From contig CAZNQQ010000001.1 of NCBI GenBank assembly GCA_964575575.1, forward strand, positions 1-63,314: a stretch of DNA of 63,314 bases, given 5' to 3'. Source of the stretch: UBA2163 sp964575575 (GTDB taxonomy: Bacteria; Patescibacteriota; Minisyncoccia; Phycocordibacterales; UBA2163). Below are positions 57,056 through 63,314 of the stretch, piece by piece (positions within the stretch are counted from its first letter, which is position 1; each line of letters opens with the position of its first letter). The position numbers and the translations under genes are program-made. The notes beneath the pieces were generated by a model, which was not told the origin of the DNA, did no database searches, and worked only from the letters and a program-made list of their open reading frames with translations.

Positions 57056-58692
57056 ATAAATAATCTCGCTAAGCGAAGCTCGTCAAAAGTAAAACTACTA
57101 CCCAATATACTTCTCACAGGTGAGAGCTTAGTGTCACCTGACTTTGCAAATGCTTTTTTAATTTTTTCTAATCTTTTTTTATCAATCGTATTTTCTACAT
57201 GAGATATATCAGGGCATTCACCTTGTTCTTTTAGCTTTTCTATATGCCCCACTACTGTACCTTTTGTCATCTCTCTTTTCTTTGCTATCTCTTCTACTGT
57301 AAACTCTTCAGCAAGTAAGCGCTTTGTCTTTTCATATGTAGAAAGTTTTTCTTCCTTTTCTTCTTGAGTTGGTACTATTGATTCTAAAAATTTTTCTTGT
57401 TTCTTACTATTATCTTCAGAATTTTTTAGCTCTTTTACAGCCTTTTTTGATTCACTTATAAGTTCATTATCAAACTCTAAAACCTCGTTATTGACCTTAA
57501 GCGCCGTGTCATTCAAGCCCATTAATTTAAGACCAGAAAGCGCTCTTACACGAGAAAGTGCAACGTATCCCTGCCCTGCCACAAAAGCCTTTGAGAGGTC
57601 CATTTCGGCTGCATCTAGGCTCATTCCTTGGCTTTTGTGTACTGTTATAGCCCATGCAAGACGGAGCGGAATCTGGCCGATTTCCGCCTTTGTTTTCCCT
57701 TCTTCCTCTATCCGCCAGCTCTCAGGTTCAGCGAATATCCTCTCACCATTTAAAGTCTCTACTATCGGTATCTCGTCATTATATTCGTCAGAAAATTCAA
57801 AATCCACCACCTTACCTAACGTGCCATTTACATAACCTTTTTCAAAATTATTCTTCACAAACATCACTATTGCATTCTTCTTCAAATATAAATACTCTGG
57901 CGCCAAACAACTCCTTTTCAAAGTATCTTGAAGTGCTCGTGCACCGTGACCGCGCATCTCAAACACTCTGTTGTTCCCAGGGAGTTTGTCTAGCTCTCTT
58001 TCGTTTATTTTGTCTACATCTATATTGTGTGTGTAAAGCTTCGTGGGCTTTTCTACTTTTTCTACATTTTTCTTATATCTTTCTCTAAGTGGTTCAAGTG
58101 TATGTTCGCCAGTATTGTCGGCGCGTATGTCATTTAGCAGATTAAGTAACGTGTCGTCCTCGTGTCTGTATTGCTCGTCCAAGTAACACACCTTAAGACC
58201 CATCGTATTCCATACATTGGACTTATGTACAAAGTGCGCTCGCTCTCCACCGCGCGCTATCGGCGGAAGCTGGAAAAAGTCGCCCACGAGTATTACTTGC
58301 ATCCCACCAAACGGCGCAGTGCTTTCTTTAAACATTTTGCAGACCTTGTCCACCATATCCAGACGAAAGTGGTGGAGCATAGAGACCTCGTCTATAACCA
58401 AAACTTTCGTCCTAGCAAAACGTTTTCCCAAATGCTTTTTCTTAGAAAGCTCGCGGATGTCACTTTCTGACATATCGTCGTTAATACCGATCCCTGCCCA
58501 TGAGTGTATCGTCATCCCTCCTATGTGAGTCGCAGCGATACCAGTAGAAGCAGTGATCCCTACTTCTACACCTTTCTGTTTCAGAAAGTTCACATAGTCG
58601 TTAAGCACATAAGTTTTGCCACTACCTGCAGGACCAGTCAAAAACACATTTGCGCCCATTTTTAATATATCTAATGCCTCTTTTTGCTTCAT
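57052..58692 (-). CDS. Pif1/RecD-like SF1B helicase with C-terminal helix-turn-helix domain
   Basis: The 546-aa protein has Walker A TGPAGSGKTYVL (about 21-32), TASTGIAATHIGGMTIHSWAGIG (motif Ia, characteristic of Pif1), Walker B VLVIDEVSMLH, motif III VGDFFQLPPI, YRHED and the late motifs TVHKSQGMSLD and GYVALSRVR. A C-terminal part with EEFTVEEIAKKREMTKGTVVGHIEKL is an HTH_40-like domain seen in some RecQ and Pif1 proteins. It unwinds DNA 5' to 3' and may resolve G-quadruplexes or stalled forks. TATAAT lies 9 nt before the ATG at 58692. Confidence 0.9.
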   Translation of the reverse strand: MKQKEALDILKMGANVFLTGPAGSGKTYVLNDYVNFLKQKGVEVGITASTGIAATHIGGMTIHSWAGIGINDDMSESDIRELSKKKHLGKRFARTKVLVIDEVSMLHHFRLDMVDKVCKMFKESTAPFGGMQVILVGDFFQLPPIARGGERAHFVHKSNVWNTMGLKVCYLDEQYRHEDDTLLNLLNDIRADNTGEHTLEPLRERYKKNVEKVEKPTKLYTHNIDVDKINERELDKLPGNNRVFEMRGHGARALQDTLKRSCLAPEYLYLKKNAIVMFVKNNFEKGYVNGTLGKVVDFEFSDEYNDEIPIVETLNGERIFAEPESWRIEEEGKTKAEIGQIPLRLAWAITVHKSQGMSLDAAEMDLSKAFVAGQGYVALSRVRALSGLKLMGLNDTALKVNNEVLEFDNELISESKKAVKELKNSEDNSKKQEKFLESIVPTQEEKEEKLSTYEKTKRLLAEEFTVEEIAKKREMTKGTVVGHIEKLKEQGECPDISHVENTIDKKRLEKIKKAFAKSGDTKLSPVRSILGSSFTFDELRLARLFI

Positions 58693-58716
58693 AGTAGAGG
58701 TATTATAACATAGCAA

Positions 58717-58760
58717 AAAACCCGTTTTGTTTCGCCTACTGGCTTCACAAAACGAGTTTT
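58717..58760 (-). terminator. Hairpin terminator
   Basis: AAAACCCGTTTTGT pairs with ACAAAACGAGTTTT (one mismatch). The minus strand continues with T6, ending the gene at 58789. Confidence 0.75.
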
Positions 58761-58788
58761 ATATCCCTTCTAAATCTTAATAGTATCT

Positions 58789-59103
58789 TTAAGCTTTTAC
58801 CACATCAAATACCTCTTTCAAATCTTGAATCAATACACTGGAATTTGATCTTATCCTATAGCAAGATTTAAATGCTACAACACGATTAGCATCCCAATTA
58901 GAAAATTTCTCTAATTGATTACCTGAGAATACTTTTGTTGTATCATCATCCACTAATACTGCATCACAATACTTTTTTCCGTTCAGTTCTTTAGTATCAA
59001 TATCTTTTTGTCCATATTCATAAATAACTACATTGGCTTCTTTCGCAGCAACTGCATCAGAAAGCCTTTCCAATGAATCAACTACTTTAATAGATATTTC
59101 CAT
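58789..59103 (-). CDS. Hypothetical soluble protein
   Basis: No family recognised. The 104-aa protein looks like a small alpha/beta domain: strand MEISIKVVDSLERL, helix LSDAVAAKEA, strand NVVIYEYGQ, then KYCDAVLVDDDTT and a C-terminal helix. It resembles the size and alternation of receiver-like folds, but no phosphorylation motif is certain. An AAGGAGGG ribosome site precedes the ATG, with promoter TTGACT-17-TATTGT upstream (about 59163-59192 reversed) and a terminator downstream: a typical single-gene accessory unit. Confidence 0.7.
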   Translation of the reverse strand: MEISIKVVDSLERLSDAVAAKEANVVIYEYGQKDIDTKELNGKKYCDAVLVDDDTTKVFSGNQLEKFSNWDANRVVAFKSCYRIRSNSSVLIQDLKEVFDVVKA

Positions 59104-59209
59104 ACAACCCTCCTTAAATTTAGTATCAAAATATAAATGATTTAATTTACTATTTAATTCTGCAAGAACAATACATCAATATGGCGGTAGAGTCAACTAT
59201 TATGTTTGT

Positions 59210-59500
59210 CTAAAAAATATTTAGTAGCTTATCAAAGTCATCTTCTGAAGTAGCCTTGTTTCTCTTTTCATATTTACATATTTGGCAACGATGAGTTATC
59301 ACATATCCGTCTTTCTCTATCTCTTTATCTACCGGCTCCATAAGCCCCTCACAGACAGATGCCCTATCCCCTGGGTTAATATCCACATGCTTGCTCCACA
59401 AGCAGACAGGACAATGGTTCGTATATCCATCTCCCTTTACTTCCTCCCCACACTTTTCGCAAGTAAAATCTTCTATTTTCCTCTGAAATCTTTTCGTCAT
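59210..59500 (-). CDS. RNHCP domain zinc-binding protein
   Basis: The 96-aa protein shows the whole RNHCP pattern: F-T-C-E-K-C-G, GDGYTNHCPVCLWSKHVD, NPGDRASVCEGLMEP and HRCQICKYEKRNK. Three CxxC pairs and a conserved NHCPxC segment suggest a zinc ribbon. The biochemical role of the family is unknown; binding of RNA is often assumed. I start at ATG 59500 because the TTG at 59509 would overlap the Nudix gene, which ends at 59502. The two genes are 1 nt apart and coupled. Confidence 0.88.
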   Translation of the reverse strand: MTKRFQRKIEDFTCEKCGEEVKGDGYTNHCPVCLWSKHVDINPGDRASVCEGLMEPVDKEIEKDGYVITHRCQICKYEKRNKATSEDDFDKLLNIF

Positions 59501-59501
59501 T

Positions 59502-59954
59502 TTAATCAAGTAAATCTTTTACAAAATCTGGATCTGGGTTTGAAGTAATTGCCAAATGCTTTATTTTATCCAAGTGATTGTCTATCCACTTTTTCATTCT
59601 TGGAGTTGTTTTTATATTTAGCAATTCATCTATTTCAAAAAAACCCAACTTCTGACCTTCATTGCCAAGTTTTACTTTCGCTTTTTCCTCATCTGTAAGA
59701 TGTGCGAAATATCTGTATCTTTCTCGATCAGGTTTTCCTATATATGTTATATTAGCTGGCACGACTCCTATCTCCTCAAGAATCTCGCGCTTAAGTGTTT
59801 CAAGTGGTTCTTCTCCTTCTTCCATCGTACCGCCTATCAAACTCCAAGTATCAGGACATGGAATAGTCGGTATATCGTCTCTTAAGAGCATTAGTACCTT
59901 GCCATTATGGAAGATCATAGCCGTTGCGCTACGTGATGTTGTTGTTTCTTTCAT
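59502..59954 (-). CDS. Nudix hydrolase
   Basis: The 150-aa protein carries a full Nudix box, GGTMEEGEEPLETLKREILEE (G-x5-E-x7-R-E-x2-E-E), with TWSLIGG before it and a C-terminal YFAHLTDEE region. It would hydrolyse a nucleoside diphosphate linked to another group, for example an oxidised nucleotide. No substrate can be inferred. No promoter-like -10 stands out apart from TAATAGT just before the ATG. Coupled to the RNHCP gene downstream. Confidence 0.9.
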   Translation of the reverse strand: MKETTTSRSATAMIFHNGKVLMLLRDDIPTIPCPDTWSLIGGTMEEGEEPLETLKREILEEIGVVPANITYIGKPDRERYRYFAHLTDEEKAKVKLGNEGQKLGFFEIDELLNIKTTPRMKKWIDNHLDKIKHLAITSNPDPDFVKDLLD

Positions 59955-59962
59955 ACTATTAT

Positions 59963-60286
59963 CTACCCGATCTTTACAGCAGTTCCAAAAGCAAGCATTT
60001 CAGAAGCTCCTTGCATTATCATTGAAGTTGTAAATCTCATATTAATAACTGCATCAGCTCCCATGTCTATAGCTTCATTTACCATCCTGTTATAAGCCTC
60101 GTCTCTTGCACTGGTTGTCATATCTGTGTAAGTTTTTACTTCTCCTCCGACTATACTTCGGAGTCCTGCTCCAATGTCTCTACCGACGTTTCTAGCTCTT
60201 ACTGTATTGCCTTTTACTACACCGAGTATCTCTGTAACTTTTTTATTAGGGATCTCGCTCCCTGTTGTAATGATTATATTGCTCAT
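59963..60286 (-). CDS. YbjQ/UPF0145 family protein
   Basis: The 107-aa protein belongs to the YbjQ family: IITTGSEIPNKKVTEILGVVKGNTVRARNVGRDIGAGLRSIVGGE is nearly diagnostic, followed by AYNRMVNEAIDMGADAVINMRFTTS. Crystal structures of the family show a pentameric ring; a metal-binding role has been suggested but not shown. It lies 8 nt upstream of the Nudix gene and 6 nt downstream of a small membrane-protein gene, so 60496 to 59210 probably forms one operon. Confidence 0.9.
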   Translation of the reverse strand: MSNIIITTGSEIPNKKVTEILGVVKGNTVRARNVGRDIGAGLRSIVGGEVKTYTDMTTSARDEAYNRMVNEAIDMGADAVINMRFTTSMIMQGASEMLAFGTAVKIG

Positions 60287-60292
60287 ATTATT

Positions 60293-60496
60293 TTATTTAT
60301 CTTTATTATTTTTAATTTCTTCAATATCATCTTCTTTTTTATTGAAAAAGATAAAAAATCCTATAACAATAAAAAAGCCTCCGTAGGCTAAAATCCAAAT
60401 CCAACCTTCAGGTTTATCTAAAACCGTAGTGATTATTATATACAAACCCAAAATGATTGAGGCTATCCCTGCTATTGTTCGACTCATAGTATTCAT
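60293..60496 (-). CDS. Small two-helix membrane protein
   Basis: The 67-aa protein has hydrophobic segments at about 6-24 and 32-50 and a charged cytoplasmic tail (NKKEDDIEEIKNNKDK). I know no family. TATAAT (60503-60508 reversed) lies 6 nt before the ATG at 60496, which fits the leaderless style, and the YbjQ gene follows after 6 nt. It likely heads the YbjQ-Nudix-RNHCP operon. Confidence 0.6.
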   Translation of the reverse strand: MNTMSRTIAGIASIILGLYIIITTVLDKPEGWIWILAYGGFFIVIGFFIFFNKKEDDIEEIKNNKDK

Positions 60497-60626
60497 GTGT
60501 CTATTATACCAGATTTCTAAACCCTAAAACGTAGATAGGTCTATAAGCCTGCATTTGTTTCGGCGTCTTGATCTTGTAACTACTCCTGATAGTTTTATAT
60601 AAAATGTATTCATAATGTTTTTTAAG

Positions 60627-60719
60627 TTATCCACAATAGTATTGTTGGTTTTCTACTTTGTTTCTAGTATAATTAGAGTATAGAAAGAAAATAGAAAGTC
60701 TGCAAATTAGTTATCCACA
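60627..60719 (+). promoter_or_regulatory. lexA promoter region with two DnaA boxes
   Basis: TTGGTT (60645-60650), 17 bp, TATAAT (60668-60673). Perfect TTATCCACA boxes flank it (60627-60635 and 60711-60719). The -10 is centred in TCTA-GTATAAT-TAGA (60663-60677), a dyad that could be an operator, perhaps for LexA itself. The leader is about 60 nt. Confidence 0.55.
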
Positions 60720-60736
60720 GTTTTAATTTAAATATT

Positions 60737-61327
60737 ATGCTTACAAAAAAACAAAAGAAAGTATTTGATTATGTAGAGTCATATACCAAAAAGAACGGCT
60801 ACGCGCCCTCTCTCCATGAGATACGCAAGCACTTCAAGCTTGCTTCTGTCTCTACTGCTCACCACTACATAGACAAGCTCAAGAAGCTTAATCTTTTAAA
60901 TAAAGAAAGTCAGAGAGCACGTTCTATAGAGTTATTACAAAACGGAAAGATGGTGAGCATCCCGATCTTTGGGCTTATCTCTGCTGGCTCCCCCATTGAA
61001 GCTATAAGCAACCCTGAACAAATACAAGTCCCAGAGAATATGGTTGCAAGCTCCGGCAAACACTATGCACTCAAAGTCACAGGCGACTCTATGATAGACG
61101 AAGGAATCTTTGACGGCGACACAGTAGTCATACGTGAGCAATCCACAGTAAAAGACGGTGAGTCTGCAGTCGCATATCTTCCCGACCAAGACTCTGCAAC
61201 GTTGAAGAAAATATACGTACAAAAGAACAGGGTGAAGCTCCAACCAGCTAACCCAAAGCTAAGTCCATTCTACGAGACTAACGTCCAGATCCAAGGCAAA
61301 GTCGTGGGTGTATTGAGGAGTTTTTAA
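60737..61327 (+). CDS. lexA: LexA SOS repressor
   Basis: LexA represses DNA-damage genes and cleaves itself when RecA is active. The 196-aa protein has an N-terminal winged helix (KQKKVFDYVESYTKKNGYAP, SLHEIRKHF, SVSTAHHYIDKL) and an S24 peptidase domain: cleavage site Ala83-Gly84 (LISAGSP), catalytic Ser118 (GDSMI) and Lys157 (TLKKIY). All key residues are present. The HTH differs from E. coli LexA, so the operator sequence should differ too. Candidate damage-repair targets nearby are the helicase-nuclease at 7269 and the Pif1-type helicase. Confidence 0.94.
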   Translation: MLTKKQKKVFDYVESYTKKNGYAPSLHEIRKHFKLASVSTAHHYIDKLKKLNLLNKESQRARSIELLQNGKMVSIPIFGLISAGSPIEAISNPEQIQVPENMVASSGKHYALKVTGDSMIDEGIFDGDTVVIREQSTVKDGESAVAYLPDQDSATLKKIYVQKNRVKLQPANPKLSPFYETNVQIQGKVVGVLRSF

Positions 61328-61416
61328 TGTTTGAAAATCCCCTCACAATATGCTATTTTCAAAGGTAGAAAACTTTAATTTAGTCAGATTAAACCACGCA
61401 AAAAAGGGAGCATATT

Positions 61417-61608
61417 ATGATTAAATTTGTAGGCTGGTCTTTTGTAACTGTTGGTGCGATACTTTTTTTTGCAGCAATATATATATCTGCCAGTAACAAA
61501 ATACCTGATGGATATGCCGTGCCGTGTGTAATATTTTGTGTATTGTTACTGCTTGGAGGAAAATATGCTTTAGCCTCACATGAACGATCAACCCTTATGG
61601 AGGAGTAG
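61417..61608 (+). CDS. Small two-helix membrane protein
   Basis: The 63-aa protein has two hydrophobic helices (about 5-25 and 34-52) and ends with SHERSTLMEE. A GGGAG ribosome site precedes the ATG at 61417, and a weak TTGAAA-17-TATTTT promoter lies upstream. The codons for its last residues contain the GGAGG ribosome site of the next gene (6 nt gap), so the pair is coupled. The family is unknown. Confidence 0.7.
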   Translation: MIKFVGWSFVTVGAILFFAAIYISASNKIPDGYAVPCVIFCVLLLLGGKYALASHERSTLMEE

Positions 61609-61614
61609 ACTATT

Positions 61615-61854
61615 ATGTATAACGAAACTAAGTATGAGGTATACGCTCAACGATCGATTAGCGGATTTCTTTTATTAGCAGGTCTGCTAACTATGCTTTT
61701 AGGCTGTATCGTAGCAGTAGGTAGTTATTTTTCAAAAAACATACTTATAGGTGGTGGTACAGGAGTGGCAATCATTGCATTTGGAGTTTTGTTTATAGGT
61801 ATGGGTTTTTTGTTTCCAAATCTTGTAGCTTGGAATAAAAAAATTAATGGATAA
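61615..61854 (+). CDS. Small two-helix membrane protein
   Basis: The 79-aa protein has two helices (about 14-38 and 42-68) with a glycine-rich second helix (GGGTGVAIIAFGVLFIGMGF). It resembles the preceding protein in size and topology and the two may form a heteromer. ATG 61615 follows GGAGG inside the upstream gene. A terminator (61874-61900) ends the pair. No known family, and no link to lexA other than position. Confidence 0.7.
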   Translation: MYNETKYEVYAQRSISGFLLLAGLLTMLLGCIVAVGSYFSKNILIGGGTGVAIIAFGVLFIGMGFLFPNLVAWNKKING

Positions 61855-61873
61855 ACATATTCAACTCGTTGGA

Positions 61874-61900
61874 CAAAAAACTCGTCCTGCGAGCTTTTTG
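61874..61900 (+). terminator. Rho-independent terminator
   Basis: CAAAAAACTCG pairs with CGAGCTTTTTG around a 5-nt loop, then TTTT. Confidence 0.85.
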
Positions 61901-61960
61901 TTTTAAATTTTGCGTTTTTGGGAAAATGTTGTACAATAGCTAGGCTATTTAGCAATAAAT

Positions 61961-62032
61961 GGCCCCATCGTCTAACGGTTAGGACAACAGGTTTTCAATC
62001 TGTCAATCGGGGTTCGATTCCCCGTGGGGTCA
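61961..62032 (+). tRNA. trnE: tRNA-Glu (TTC anticodon)
   Basis: Acceptor GGCCCCA pairs with TGGGGTC, discriminator A. The anticodon loop TTTTCAA gives TTC. D and T arms are regular; no CCA is encoded. The 3' half overlaps, antisense, the end of the recombinase gene, so this tRNA is the probable attachment site of the element to the right. Confidence 0.95.
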
Positions 62033-63314
62033 CAATTTACAACTTGCCCAAACGCCCGTCGGTCAGCGACGAAAACGCTGGGAACTGGCACGCCGAAGCG
62101 CGCGGATTTGTCACGAACCAAGGGGTTCGTTCCAACTTTTTGGACAAAGACCTTAATATCATAAAAATTATCTGACTTTGTTAAAAAGTTGGCTTGTTTC
62201 GTATCTAAAATCCATTCCCGCAGGGGTTCGACCCAATTATTACCCGAGTGTTTAAAATCTTTCAATTTCTCTTTCAAAGTAAGTGTTGAGCGCATATTCT
62301 CATCTTTCTTTTGTATATAAATCTCTTTTGGTATATCTCCATCTAAATATGTAGAAACTAACTTTTCTAAGCGATCTTCACTTGCTTTGATTTTGTCAGT
62401 AAGATTTTGAACACTGCTTTGTGATGAGAGATTTTCTTCTTTTTGAATCTGCTCAATTTTCTTTAACATATAATCCACCCTCTCATCGCAAAGTGAAATT
62501 GATTGAAGCCGTTCCTTAACTTGTGCGACAAGAATCTCTTCGCGCAAATATCCTTGACTACATTTTCCATTCTTTTTCGTGCAACGATAGTATCTGTATC
62601 TACCTCCGCATTTTCCTGTTGCCCATTGTGCTGTGAACATACTCCCGCACTCTCCACAACGAAAAAGTCCAACAAAAGGAAAATTATGTCCAACTTTTGT
62701 TTTGCGCGGTCGCTCTCTTGTCGCTAATACTTTCTGCACGGCTTCAAATAATTTCGGGGTAATAATTGGCGTAAAGCTTCCTTCAAACCATTCATCATGA
62801 TACTTAATGAATCCAAGATATGCTCTGTTTGTAAGTATGCGTTTGACGGAAGCTTTGGCAATTGGCGTTCCTGCTCCTGTCGTTACGCCATGATGCGCAA
62901 GAAAATCTGCAAGAGAGCCGAGAGTGTGGCTTCCTTTTATGTACTCAGTAAACGCGCGCTTGATTATCTTTGAGTGAGTGGGATGTGGTTCAATGTTTCT
63001 TGTCTTTGGATTATTCACATACCCGAATGGAGCGCGCGTGAGCCACTCACCTTTGCGGAGTTTTGCGCGCATTCCTCTCTTTGTATTTTCAACTAAATTG
63101 TCTGAATAGTACTTACTCTGTCCGAACGCCACTTGCAACATAAAGAGCCCCTGCGGTGTCGGTTCAAACCAAAATGTCGGAAAGCGTAAAGACACGATAT
63201 TCTTCTGATCAACAAGATAGATAATGCGACCACCATCCACTGAATTTCTCGCAAGACGATCTGGATGCCACGCTAAAATACCCATATCTCCTATCTCCTC
63301 AATTTTGTCTATCA
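61972..63314 (-). CDS. Large serine recombinase (partial: N-terminus outside the window)
   Basis: The frame is open through the right edge, so the catalytic Ser region is missing. Visible are the end of the resolvase domain (ILAWHPDRLARNSVDGG), the recombinase domain (APFGYVNN, TEYIKGSHTLGSLADFL, VKRILTNRAYLGF), the zinc ribbon (CGECGSMF with YRYYRCTKKNGKC) and a coiled-coil segment. The last 20 or so residues (DPTGNRTPIDRLKTCCPNR) are encoded antisense to tRNA-Glu. A recombinase reading into a tRNA 3' end marks an integrated element, with tRNA-Glu as attachment site. The gene is visibly more GC-rich than neighbouring genes, suggesting transfer. Confidence 0.9.
   Translation of the reverse strand, partial: IDKIEEIGDMGILAWHPDRLARNSVDGGRIIYLVDQKNIVSLRFPTFWFEPTPQGLFMLQVAFGQSKYYSDNLVENTKRGMRAKLRKGEWLTRAPFGYVNNPKTRNIEPHPTHSKIIKRAFTEYIKGSHTLGSLADFLAHHGVTTGAGTPIAKASVKRILTNRAYLGFIKYHDEWFEGSFTPIITPKLFEAVQKVLATRERPRKTKVGHNFPFVGLFRCGECGSMFTAQWATGKCGGRYRYYRCTKKNGKCSQGYLREEILVAQVKERLQSISLCDERVDYMLKKIEQIQKEENLSSQSSVQNLTDKIKASEDRLEKLVSTYLDGDIPKEIYIQKKDENMRSTLTLKEKLKDFKHSGNNWVEPLREWILDTKQANFLTKSDNFYDIKVFVQKVGTNPLVRDKSARFGVPVPSVFVADRRAFGQVVNCDPTGNRTPIDRLKTCCPNR

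Noticed and set aside
1..63314. Recoded UGA (glycine) as in Gracilibacteria/Absconditabacteria
   Set aside because: UGA ends clear genes such as the RAYT and SPFH genes at expected places, and no conserved gene needs it as a sense codon. The one suspicious UGA (in 3328-3770) is better explained by a frameshift.
1..63314. CRISPR array, rRNA operon, tmRNA or RNase P RNA
   Set aside because: No regularly spaced repeats and no conserved rRNA, tmRNA or RNase P core segments were seen on reading both strands.

Overview
The window looks like part of a Patescibacteria/CPR genome, most probably Parcubacteria. This is inferred from gene content and could not be checked by a search. The evidence is AT-rich DNA, compact informational proteins (IF-2 with no N-terminal domain, RpoB about 1058 aa, RpoC about 1227 aa), S16 with an acidic tail, several two-helix TrbC/VirB2-like pilin-type proteins, DUF4446 and RNHCP proteins, and no biosynthetic pathways. 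TGA works as a stop codon, so the UGA=Gly code of Gracilibacteria/Absconditabacteria does not apply. One 100-N scaffold gap (40860-40959) is present; its two flanks are the same 55 bp, so the gap is probably artificial.

Layout. 1-7.2 kb: rpmG-tRNA-Trp, a pilin-like gene, rpsP, rnr, two single-gene accessory units, hisS, a 3'-5' exonuclease and a DsbA-like protein. 7.3-22.1 kb, all on the minus strand: UvrD-type helicase-nuclease, a frameshifted ABC exporter, rpoD-dnaG and rpoB-rpoC. 22.1-23.65 kb: a long rpoB leader, a small accessory gene, and a rearranged tRNA-Tyr locus with a GIY-YIG endonuclease gene wedged between a broken and an intact tRNA-Tyr. 23.65-31 kb: Clp ATPase, a degenerate trypsin-like protein, cysteine desulfurase, then DUF4446-infB-rbfA. 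31-32.2 kb: a LAGLIDADG endonuclease gene ending 2 nt before a tRNA cluster (Cys, Leu, Lys, and Leu on the other strand). 32.2-43 kb is an accessory island of lipoproteins, a surface protein, an SPFH protein with a partner, four tandem pilin-like genes and an orphan solute-binding protein. 43-60.5 kb returns to housekeeping: gyrA, an S1 protein, a REP/RAYT locus, pth, lepB, a second degenerate HisRS-like protein, rpsU-ybeY-ftsA-ftsZ, a thioredoxin reductase-like gene, truB, a Pif1-type helicase and small enzymes. 60.6-63.3 kb: lexA, two small membrane proteins, then tRNA-Glu with a large serine recombinase gene running into its 3' end. That is the visible edge of an integrated element continuing past the window.

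Two gene styles are mixed here. Many housekeeping genes have a TATAAT-like -10 box only 6-11 nt before the ATG and no Shine-Dalgarno sequence, so their mRNAs should be leaderless or nearly so. Many accessory genes (mostly lipoproteins, secreted or membrane proteins) have a full TTGACA/TATAAT promoter, often with a 16-bp spacer, an AGGAGG-type ribosome site, and their own hairpin terminator. The strongest leads for new biology are homing endonuclease genes placed against tRNA genes, a RAYT whose own coding sequence contains its REP palindrome, a ClpB-like disaggregase with an apparent ClpP-docking tripeptide, the HisRS-like paralogue, and the lipoprotein/SPFH island.
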